Part shown: positions 13,401 to 25,400 of the stretch, one piece after another
How positions within the stretch are numbered: the stretch's first letter is position 1
How the letters are laid out: each line of letters begins with the position of its first letter
NCBI GenBank assembly: GCA_012845835.1
Contig: JABAKD010000013.1
Span: forward strand, 8,099,128 to 8,163,127
Direction of reading: 5' to 3'
Length of the DNA: 64,000 nt
From: Undaria pinnatifida
Lineage: Eukaryota; Sar; Phaeophyceae; Laminariales; Alariaceae
Made by a program: the position numbers and the translations under genes
Notes under the pieces: model-generated
Seen by the model: the letters and a program-made list of their open reading frames with translations, nothing else
Told to the model about the DNA's origin: nothing
Databases searched by the model: none

Positions 13401-16400
13401 TGGGCTCTATATGGGCGGGCCCATGTGTTACCCAATACTAAAACGTGCACGCTGAAGTTTTTTATATTTTGTATTGACTATTATCAGCTGAGCTGATTAT
13501 TATATAATATTTAGCGGTTCGTAGCATACCTGGTATACCTGGTATAGTGCATCTCGGCAGTATGCACAGTTTCTGAGGGCAGGTTGTAGTGTGGTTTTGC
13601 CTGCGTCCCGTCATGAATTTAGTTTTCTCAGGCAACAGCAGCGGTTGTGCATGGTATGCAGAGATTGCCTGGTATGTAAAGCATCTTCAGTTTTCGTTTT
13701 TCCTTGGTGTTTTAGCAGTGTCAAGTATCGAGTCCATTTTGTTTTCCTCGCCTGTTGCTGTTTCATACTGCGCAACAGTAAAACGCTCTTCCTCGGCTTT
13801 TTAGTACAGGTTGTATACGGGCCGGCCCATGTCTCGGTCTGTGAACGTGCGTTGGTTGCCTCATGGGCAGGGCGGACGTTATCGTCGTCGTCGTCCTCGT
13901 CGTAGTAGTAGCAGTATCTGGTACTTTACAGTACACAACATATGATGGGCCCGCAGCCCGGGCCGGCCCGTCAAAACGCGTGGGCCATCTCATGGGCCGG
14001 GTGGACGTCGTCATGGTAGCAGCAACAGTACACCACATTTCATGGTCCATGGCCCTGGCCGGCCCGTGAAAACTCGTGGGTCGCCTCATGGGCTGGGCAT
14101 GGCGGTCCATATAAAGCCCACATCTCATGGGCCGCGGCCCGGCCCGGCCCATCAAACTTTCAAAACTGTCGGCCCGGCCCAGCCCGGCCCATCAATTTTT
14201 CACAACTCTCGCCCCGGCCAGGTCCGGCCCGTCAAATATTAAAAAATGTTGGCCCGGCCTGGCCCATAACATTTTAAAGATTTTCGGCCCGGCCCGGCCC
14301 ACACCTTCGGCCCACGACAAGCCCTATAAAAAAGCGAAATGGATGTGTAAGCCTATCCAAATGGCGAACCCCGGCGTCATATACCAACCCGTGCTGCTGT
14401 GATGAGGCGAAGAGACTGACAGGCGCCCTTACCGGCGTGGCCCCTCGAGGCGCTGCCGAGGCGAGCGTTGGTCTTGCCCCCCGAATGTCGAAACGCCTCG
14501 TGGTATTCGTCCAGCTGCTTCGGTCTTAATCCCGTCAGGTAGGGTTCAATCTGCAACAGATGAAAGAACAGGAAAAACAAACAAAACAAAAAAATGAAGA
14601 GGACGGTCCCCAAAATAAAACACAGGGGCACATAAACCAAAGTAGGAAAAAACAGAAACAATAACAAAGACAAAATAAAGACCACGTGCGCCCGAAATAA
14701 GAGACGGGGGAACACAAATTAAGAACAAGAACAGAAGAGCACGCCCCGTGAAATGAAAGACAGCGAACAGCAGAAAACCACAAGAACAAAACAAGAACAA
14801 ACCTAAAGAGCACGCTCCCCAAAACAAAAAGACAGGCAATACACGTCCGAAAAAACAGGGACAAGCATACAGCAAGCTTCCAAGTTGGCCTGCAACGGTG
14901 TCGGCAGCGACAAAAAACGTCTGCCCGCGGCGATGAGCTACCCAGCACAGGGTGGTGACATGGTGACATGAAAGGAAGGTGCAGGCGAAAGTTCTGCAAC
15001 TCCAACCGTTATCATAGAACGGCTTCCAGCTTGCTGTCGTGGCTCATCCAGTGGGATACCATCGAGCCAAAACGCGGCATGACCATTGCAACTGCATTTT
15101 CCCCAAGCACACACCATCGAGCCAGGACGCGGCGTTACTATCAAAAAAAAAAACTGAACAGTTCAGCTGTGAGTTCGATAAATATAGGGTCGCCACTCAT
15201 CGGCGCAAGCTGCGTGATACACACACCGCTCGTTCGTCTCACGGATGCCGTCAGGGTGAACATCGGCAGCAAATTGTTATAATGTTAGCTACTACACGTA
15301 CTTCATCCCAAGGTGGCAACTGCTTTTTTCCAACGCAAAACACCATCGAGCCAAAATGTGGTAGGACGATAGCAGCTGCATTCCCAATGCAACACCATCA
15401 CAGTATAGCTTACATCTAAATGAAGAAAATGGTTGAGGCATACTGTGTACGAGACGGAAGGGACTATCCCTGCATTGGCTGACTGGGATTGGCTGGGTTA
15501 GGGTTAGGGTTTATAGATATAACAAAAAGTGCATGTCAATCATTTTCTCGAAGAAGTGCTGAGGTACCGTCCACCATCAAACCCAAATGCGGCACGACTA
15601 TCATTGGAACCGCAATCCCAATGCAACACTATCGACCCAAATTCGGCCTAAATACTGTACCGTACGCTGTAGCTAAATTCCCCGTGCAACACCGCCCAGC
15701 CAAACATTGCGTTGTGACGTGCACTGTGGGAGTCGTCCCCCAGAAAGACCCCCAAGGGTCCGTTTTCAACCATCCACAGAAAAAAAACACGCCCTCCATT
15801 AACTTTTCGGGCCCATGTACAGCGACCATCGAAACACATAGGGCGATATTTTATCAAGAGCCTAGGAAAAGCGTGCGGAAGCACGAGAATGCTCACATGC
15901 CGCACGCGTGTCTCGCAGCTACAGTTCCTCACATCATTGCCGCTCGGATACGAGCCACCCCACGCTACGGGGGTGCCGCAGAAGTTTTCCGCAACCACAG
16001 GAGCTCAACATCCCACCCGCGAAACACGACTTGGAAGGCACTCGTTCGCGCAACCCGACCAACATTTCTATGCGATACTGCGGTGTTGATACTACTAATA
16101 CTAACACAAACATACTCCTAAAGTTACCATACTAGCCGACAGCAGTGTCACGCTTGAGGAGCTCAACCGGTCAGACACAGTTAGTTAATCCAACAACTGC
16201 AACCCCTACCGTGGGATGACTCTGATGCGACCCCATTAGTTAATCCAACAACTGCAACCCCTACCGTGAGATGACTCTGATGCGATCCCACTAGTTAATC
16301 CAACAACTGCAACCCCTACCGTGGGATGACTTTGATGCGACCCCATTCGCTAATCCAACAACTGCAACCCCTACCGTGGGATGACTCTAATGCGACCCCT

Positions 16401-19400
16401 ACCGGCGCCTGCTACTATAGAGGTAGCACTTTTGGCCGAACAAAGCAAAAATACCAACAGCAACCATTACGGAGTATAGTGGAGAAAAAACAAAAGAGTA
16501 GGAACCCCTCCCATTTAAAAAACTCATCCGCATAGTATATTACCAAGTACCGACAACGCCAACGCAGCATGCAAAGGTGATTATTGACCCGAAATTCGTC
16601 AAACTCACGGCTGACGTCCCTAAAATATATTTTCGGAATGTCGGAAGTCCTGAACGCCTCCACTGCTGGGAATCCTTTTGGGGGAAAAAATTACTCGAAG
16701 TTAGTATAGGGAAGGATTTTGGGGCTCTAAGGGGGATTTAAACCCAAATATCGCTGGAATGTCTTATTATTTATCTATTTCCCGTTTTATACCTATGAAT
16801 AGTGCACGGGATTGATCATCGGGTTGATAAATTCCACTTTTATCAAAATTTATTCGTTTATTTTCCGTTTCATACCTCTTAATAGTACATGGGATTGTTC
16901 ATCGAGTTGGAAAAAACCGCTTTCATCCAACTTTATTTATTTATTTTCCGTTCTATAACTATTACTAGTACATGGGATTGTTCATCGGGTTGAAAAAGTT
17001 CGCTTTTATCAAAATCTATTTATTTATTTTCCGTTTTATACCTTTTAATAGTACATGGATTGTTCATCGGGTTGAAAAAAATCGCTTTCATCAAAAGCTA
17101 TGTATTTATTTTCCGTTATACATCTTGATAGTACATGGGATTGTTCATCGGGTTGAAAAAAAATCGTTTTTATTCAAAACTTACTTATTTATTTTCCGTT
17201 GTATACCTACTGATAGTACATGGGATTGTTCATCGGGTCGAAAAAAATCGCTTTTATCAAAATCACTTCTCCAGGCTGGGGGTATAGAGCTCCTCAAGCG
17301 AGGATACCCTAAAAACACTTGGTGCCCCTCTACCGTACGATGAGTGCACGAGTACCCCGGCGGTCCAGGCTGCTTTGTGTGATCGATGCTGTGATCGCCA
17401 GTTTTGTACGACACTCCCCCCCTCTCAACCTCCAAAAGGGGTTCAACTCTTTCGGGGGCCAAGTACAGCATCACCGAGACGATGAAAAGTGCGGGCGTAC
17501 CATGCGTCTATTATAGTGCGGTCGTATCAACCGTCTAGTGCAGCACGGCCGTGTCAACCGTCTCTTATAGTGCGGGCGTACCATCCGTCTATCACAGCGC
17601 GGGCGTACCATGCGTCTATTATAGTGCGGGCGTACCATGCGTATATTATAGTGCGGGCGTACCACGCGTCTATTATAGTGCGGGCGTATCAACCATCTAG
17701 TGCAGTGCGGCAGTACCATCCGTCTATTATAGTGCGGGAGTACCATCCGTCTATTATAGTGCGGTCGTATCAACCGCCTAGTGTAGTGCGGCCGTGTCAA
17801 CCGTCTTTTGCAGTGCGGGCGTGCCATCCGTCAATATTATGGTGCGGTCGTATCAATCGCCTAGTGTAGTGCAGCCGTGTCAATCGTCTAGTGTAGTACG
17901 GCAGTACCACCCGTCTATTATAGTGCGGGCGTACCATGCGTCTATTATAGTGCAGTCGCATCAACCATCTATTGTAGTGCGGTCGTATCACCTGCCTAGT
18001 GCGGACGCGCGGCAGTACGATACGCACAGTGCAACTCCTTGCGCACAATAAGGAAGGCTATCACCCCCAATAGAAAGCCTTGCAAGGGCTTGTGCAGCAG
18101 AGTATATGTGCTCTAGGGTGCCCGTGCTACTGGTGATACTCGGGTATTTACTGATACTCGGGTTTTTGCCCGAGTACCAGCAGAGTATATATAGTATTGA
18201 CAGTACCCTACTAAGCACACCCTTGAAGCCTTGGGTCGACGGTGTAATCGTCACCAATTTTCGACAGCAGTGTCATCCCTCTCAAGCCCCGGCAGGGCTA
18301 TTAACCCTTTTAGGATTTGATAATATCTTGATTATAGTATACAGTATGAATTGTAGTATAAATATATATAAAATCATTCCTTGAATATCGAGTCATTCCT
18401 TGGTGTCATGGACTTTAGTCAGGAGTTTTTTGTCTCGGCCGAAGTATGCGATTCGCGGAACTGGAATTCTCGGTCGAATATGGCTTGGTTCGAGCGCCGC
18501 CTTCGGGGGGCGGCTCCAACGCCCCTCGCCCTGCCGTGTCCGTTCCGCACATCGACGTGAACGCGGACGGGCGCCGAGCGAGACGAGCGAGTGTCAAGGA
18601 GGAATTTTGGAAAAATTGTTGAATCTTAATGGCTGCAACGCCTGAATGATTTACAAAATTGGCATCATTTCCAAACGGTACGTGATAATGTTTGGAATTT
18701 TGCGGTGGCATGTGCAACTTTCTATTGTTTGGTCACAGATTGTGCACCAGGTGTGTTTAATTGCACGCGCCTGCATGATTTACGAAATTGGCATCATTTC
18801 CAAACCGTACGTTATAATGTTTCCACTGGCTTTAGCATGGCCGCTGACACTCCAGGCAGCCTCTGCTGTAGGCATGAACGAGTGCGGTTGATTCGCAGCG
18901 AACTATCCCGCTGTGCTCGCTTCTATGAGGCCATTGTCCACGCCATTTCATGTCACCTCCCTTCTGTTTTGAGCTCGTCGTCGTGCCGTCCAGGTACGAG
19001 GAAACCCGTACGTACTGGGTGAGAACAGCAGTATGTACAACGAGCATGAACGCCAACTGACGACATTGGCAAACACACAACATCAGGTGCAGCGCAGTAG
19101 CCGAAGGGCGAAACTTCTAGCACATACTGCAGCAACTAGTAGCAACCAGAACCACAGCAGATAGCTCAAAGTGCAGTACGAGTGCCGTTGGCAAGTTTAG
19201 TCGTACACGAATCACTCTGTCTAATATATAACAGAATCTCGAGACAAAACCAAGCAGGTAGAAGAGCCGTCTCTTCGGCCTTTGGCCCTGGCTTTAGCAC
19301 GGCCGCTGACACTCCAGGCAGCCTCTGCTGTAGGCATGAACGAGTGCGGTTGATTCGCAGCGAACTATCCCGCTGTGCTCGCTTCTATGTGGCCATTGTC

Positions 19401-22400
19401 CACGCCATTTCATGTCACCTCCCTTCTGTTTTGAGCTCGTCGTCGTGCCGTCGAGGTACGAGGAAACCCTTACGTACTGGGTGAGAACAGCAGTATGTAC
19501 GACGAGCATGAACGCCAACTGACGACATTGGCAAACACACAACATCAGGTGCAGCGCAGTAGCCGAAGGGCGAAACTTCTAGCACATACTGCAGCAACTA
19601 GTAGCAACCAGAACCACAGCAGATAGCTCAAAGTGCAGTACGAGTGCCGTTGGCAAGTTTAGTCGTACACGAATCACTCTGTCTAATATATAACAGAATC
19701 TCGAGACAAAACCAAGCAGGTAGAAGAGCCGTCTCTTCGGCCTTTGGCCCTGGCTTTAGCACGGCCGCTGACACTCCAGGCAGCCTCTGCTGTAGGCATG
19801 AACGAGTGCGGTTGATTCGCAGCGAACTATCCCGCTGTGCTCGCTTCTATGTGGCCATTGTCCACGCCATTTCATGTCACCTCCCTTCTGTTTTGAGCTC
19901 GTCGTCGTGCCGTCGAGGTACGAGGAAACCCTTACGTACTGGGTGAGAACAGCAGTATGTACGACGAGCATGAACGCCAACTGACAACATTGGCAAACAC
20001 ACAACATCAGGTGCAGCGCAGTAGCCGAAGGGCGAAACTTCTAGCACATACTGCAGCAACTAGTAGCAACCAGAACCACAGCAGATAGCTCAAAGTGCAG
20101 TACGAGTGCAGTTGGCAAGTTTAGTCGTACACGAATCACTCTGTCCAATATATAACAGAATCTCGAGACAAAACCAAGCAGGTAGAAGAGCCGTCTCTTC
20201 GGCCTTTGGCCCTGGCTTTAGCACGGCCGCTGACACTCCAGGCAGCCTCTGCTGTAGGCATGAACGAGTGCGGTTGATTCGCAGCGAACTATCCCGCTGT
20301 GCTCGCTTCTATGTGGCCATTGTCCATGCCATTTCATGTCACCTCCCTTCTGTTTTGAGCTCGTCGTCGTGCCGTCGAGGTACGAGGAAACCCGTACGTA
20401 CTGGGTGAGAACAGCAGTATGTACGACGAGCATGAACGCCAACTGACAACATTGGCAAACACACAACATCAGGTGCAGCAGCAGTAGCCGAAGGGCGAAA
20501 CTTCTAGCACATACTGCAGCAACTAGTAGCAACCAGAACCACAGCAGATAGCTCAAAGTGCAGTACGAGTGCCGTTGGCAAGTTTAGTCGTACACGCATC
20601 ACTCTGTCCAATACTGAGTATATAACAACCGTTTTGTGTTCTTATTGAAAGAGAAAAAAAACATTACATTTCCTGTAAGAATGATACGTCGTACGAGCGG
20701 ACGTTCTGATCCTGGTGTGTTGCTGCCGTGAGACCATGGAGCACACCGCATGTTTTACATAAACAAGAGCCAACAAGAGGCAGCGCACAGGGGCCCCCAA
20801 CACAGAGACACGTGACAACCACAGCCAGCTGTCGATCACGTAATTCGCCGGTAGTCCGTGCTTCGGTGGGTGTATCGGAAGTCGTTCGTAGTACTGCTGT
20901 AGATCGTCGAAAAACCACGTGGCATCGTTCTGGTGGCAGACTCGCCAGTAGACCCCCCAAAATTTATTTACCTTTTCTTTTTCTTGGCCCCATGCACCCA
21001 TTTCCTTTCCTTTCTCTTTGTTTGTTTCTTTTTGCCAATTGACTTTGCGTCTGTTGTGCGTATGCGTAGTGATAGATACCACGTGTAATATATGCGTGGT
21101 AGTCTTTCTTGGGTGGCAAGCGGTATAGTCGGTTTTTCCAGGCGCGAGTAATGAGACGTATGCACCAGCATGGACCTGGCACATACATCGTAGACTGACT
21201 CCCGATTTCACTTATATATGTTTCTGGTGGAGGCATGAATTGCGTCAGCTGCGATTCATGCGTGTACCACCTTTGGTTTGTGTTTTTCCCCTAAGGGTAT
21301 TCCTCAGCTCCAGAGTGACTGGAGCCTGTCCTGTGACCACGGACTTGATTATGCGAGTTAATGTGAGAACGACAACAGCAAGAACAACGGAAATATTGCC
21401 TGTTTCTTGACCTTTCAGCTGCTTCCTGCAAATTTGGTTTTTCTGCGAACACGATTTTGAACCTTTTGATTTTTCTTCCTTTTTGTCTAGTAAGTTGAAC
21501 CTCCTATTATTTGCCGCTAATTTGCCGCCTGTGCATTAGTTGCGGAACGGTCCAGCTTTAGCTTTTCTTTGATTCGCACCATTTGTTTTGTACTTGACGA
21601 AGCTTCATCGGCTGAGATCTGGGCTTGGCTTATCAGCTCGACACCGCCCAGCACCCCATCGCAGCGCTACAGCTTACAGCAACGAAGCGCCGTGCAGTGC
21701 CCTGCGATGCCCCGCGGCTCAGCTCAGCAGCGCACCGCTAGCTCAGCAGAGCGAAGCGCTATGCTTTGCCGTGCTCTGCCGTCGCGGTCGTTCGTTATTC
21801 ATGATATCTAAAACTCCGCGTACGCTGATATTTAGGTATTTGGCGCTTTATTCTATACATATCGCGTCAACCATCGTAATATCATACAATATGGGGGAGG
21901 GAATGTAATCTCTATGCAAAGATCCTGGTTTGTTTTAATCAATTGTCAGCCGGCCGCCCCGGTGGTCTATTAAAAATAGTGGTTTTACCCTCGAATACTA
22001 CTAACGTTTGGTTGTCCTTGAGTTCGACACCCACCACGATGAGATTTGACTTTATTTGCAAAAATGCAAAAAAAAAAACAGGGATCAACAAATTGCTGAG
22101 AGCGCCTAGCAGCGTGGGTTGGTTCGACGCGAGTCGACGAGGGAAGAAAATGCTGGATTCTCCTCGCGGTAAAAATGAAAGCACGTGCCGAAGTGGGGAG
22201 GGAGGAGGAGGGCCCGCTATGTGAGCCCGGATCTGAGTTACTACTGGGAGGAAGCGCGAGAGTGGTGCGGGGATAATACATGGGATGAAGAAAAAAAAAT
22301 GTTGCAAAGGTATATTAATATTATAATTACCAGTAAATAATACTGTCAGTCTCTAGGAAATACGCACGGCACTATCAGCAATCGTCATGGTAGAGACACT

Positions 22401-25400
22401 CCGGATACTATGCATTGAGGGGACGCGTCCGATTTCGACAACGTGAAAGCCCCCACGAAGAAAAGACAGCAGACACACATATCCCGCCTTCCCGAGAAAA
22501 AACAGAGAAGAAGCGCTACGCCAACCTCCCGTACGAGCAAAGCCACCCCCGCACCAATCTTAGACAACGCCGCCTCAACGAGAGATCGCCCTCCTCTTCT
22601 TCTACGTTTTCCTCCTCGCCCGCGACCACGCAGACCAATCAATGCGACAGCCTTCACGTAACAAACAAAGCAATCTTCTTCCAAAACCTCGCCGGCTGAC
22701 ATGTCCTCATGTCGACGTTTGATGCAAACCGACTTTGCATCCTGTCGACTTCGAACCTCCATTGCCACGGGGACAGCAGTGCAGTCTCTTCATTAATGCC
22801 AAGGCCTCTTTTGTTTCGCCTAGAGGCGACGCAGGTTCTCAATAATACTCTTTTCGGTATTTTTGTTTGATAGACGCCAACTTTTACTTGACGGCGCATT
22901 TAACATAGTTTGTTTCGCCTATCCTTGCCTTTTTTGTTGTATAATATTACGTTTTTGCTTGTGCCAAAGCATGACTTTCATAATCCCATGTTCGTATTAA
23001 ACTCTTGGCATTACTTTAAATCAATGCATGCCAAATCGGACAGCTACACCTTAAGTTGTCGAAGTGCGGCCCTGCCCTACCCGAAGCATGGGCGCCGGCG
23101 AATGCCGGCGCCCATGCGGAGCCCTTGTACAGACCAAAAAAGAGATGAGGGCGATCTAATCAAGCGTCTAGGAAAGGCCTGAGGCAACCCAATCCCAGTA
23201 TCGTCATGCCTCACGCTTGCCTCGCAGCTTCCTGCGTTGCAGTTCGAACACATCTACACCAGCAGCTGGAATTGCTTCATGTGGCCGACGCCGTAACCAA
23301 GTCACTTTTTTCGTCACGATTTTTGCGTCTGAACGCCCAACGGGATTAATAGGTTAATAGTACGTGTTTCAGCACCATGCACCTTTCACACATAGGACAA
23401 AATGGCAATCTGAGTAGACCATCTACTGTAGGTCAATCTGAGTACACCATCTACTGTAGATCAATCTGAGTAGACCATCTACTGTAGATCAATCTGAGTA
23501 GACCATCTACGTCAACTGAGTAGACCGTCTAGGCGAATCTGAGTAGACAATCTACTGTAGGTCAATCTGAGTAGATCATCTACTGTAGGTCAATCTGAGT
23601 ACACCATAAATGGCTCCTATATCTACCGAAATGATACTTGTATGCGGTGCAGGCCCTGTGCAGCTCCGATCCAGCCCAGGAAACATGTGCTATTAATAGG
23701 TGAACTGTACAGATATACGACCCCACACCCGGCAACATGGTCTAGGGCATGGCAGATCATGTAAACAAGGGATCTATTGTATCTGCCCTCAAAGACACAG
23801 CTCGTCAAGACACAGATCACTGCTGGAGGTCTGATCTGCTCGATGTGTGGCATTGCTCACCTCTTCTCCAACGACAGCGAACAGGGCCACCGAAAGCCCT
23901 CGCCATGCAGATCATACAGACGGGGCAGATCTTATAGACAAGGTATCTACTATATCTGCCTTGAAATACACAGCTCATGAAAACGCAGATAATTGATGGA
24001 GATCTGATGGAGATCTGATATGTTCGATGTGTGGTATTGCTCACCTCTTCCCCAAGGACGGCGAACAGGGTCACCGAAAGCTCTCGCCATGCAGGTCATG
24101 CAGACAGGGGGCAGATCATATAGACAAGGGATCCATTATATTTGCCATGAAAAGACACGGATCATCAGGACACAGGTCACTGACGGAGGTCTGGTCATTC
24201 AATGTGCAGTACTGCTCACCTCTTCTCCCACGAGGCCGAACAGGGTCACCGTAAGCTCTCGAGCCGCGTCTCGGACATCCCCGTTGCTGTGCGCGAAACC
24301 ATTGCAAGACTGTGAATACACGTACATACAACGCACGAACAGACACAGGGGGGATTTAATACAGTTAGACTCACGCGAGGCTCATTTTTTTGGGGCGTCA
24401 ACAAAATATGCTTACCCAATATCCGATGTATCATAGCGCACTACCAGGCCAGACGGTCGACCCGTCCCCATCTCTGACCTGAATAAAGCCCATGATGGCG
24501 TCGGCCGCAAGACCAGATCCGCCCTCCAGACCAAACTCTAAAACAAATTTTCTCAAGAGAATAAGCCTCGCGGTGATGGGTCTCCACGCGGAGAGCTGCT
24601 TCTTCGGGAGCGGCTTGAGCGCTATATGGCTGGAGGACGCGCGACATTGCAGAGGCGCGTAATTATACAGGAGGCAATTGATTAGTCTAATCAACTAAAC
24701 ACTTCGAAAAACTGTAGAGGATTGTTGATTAACGAATGAAACGAAGTTGAAACAGCGGCAATTAACTACTTACCAGTGATTCATTGTTACTTTATTCCGA
24801 GATAAGACTCGTACGAAGACAACGGAGGTTGTTTATTACCTTATTATTTTTGTTCGGAATTCTCGGGTGAAACGATGTTTCACACCGCATTAATCAGCGA
24901 TTCGATCGATCGCTTTCTCGGTCCAGGCGTACAAAAAAAAAACAGTATAGCAGTCGCAAGGAACTCGCGCAGCAGGATATTTGACATTTCAATAAAAAGA
25001 TTCTAACAACATCAGCTGTGAGATCGACCAATTTAGAGTCGATACTCACCTTTGCAACTTGCGGACTTACACCGGTCGCTCGTTTTAGTAAGTTTTTCAC
25101 TAGTCAAAAATGTAATCAATACCTGGTACTTGTTAACTGCCCGCAACTTGGGTGCCATGGTGGAATGGTGGAACGACGGCAGACGTAGAATACGGCTCAA
25201 CCTTTTTACCTCTGCGAAATCGATACCCGAAATCGTGGGTGTAGTTAGTATACTTCCAAGTATAAATATAAAGGGGTTAATCCGATAGACAGCCTTGCAG
25301 GTCAAGCGACTCGCCTGACGAAGGTCGGCCCAGCTGTGCGACACCGGGCGACCGCGATGAGCCCGTTCATCGCCCCGTCTCGAAGGCGGGCTTGGCCGTC

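Noticed and set aside
14535-15005. Hydrophobic minus-strand protein (FLFCSCGFLLF...)
   Set aside because: It is the pyrimidine-rich intron before the CEP104 exon at 14550; the composition is simple and no motif is present.
17489-18051. Repetitive protein with VRAYHASII units
   Set aside because: Product of a 27-base minisatellite; length divisible by three explains the open frame.
18827-20408. Four ~100-codon repeated proteins
   Set aside because: The frame repeats with the 462-bp satellite, both strands are equally open, and no domain or codon signal is seen.
23405-23615. CRISPR array
   Set aside because: The 28-base units are adjacent without spacers, and the DNA is eukaryotic.
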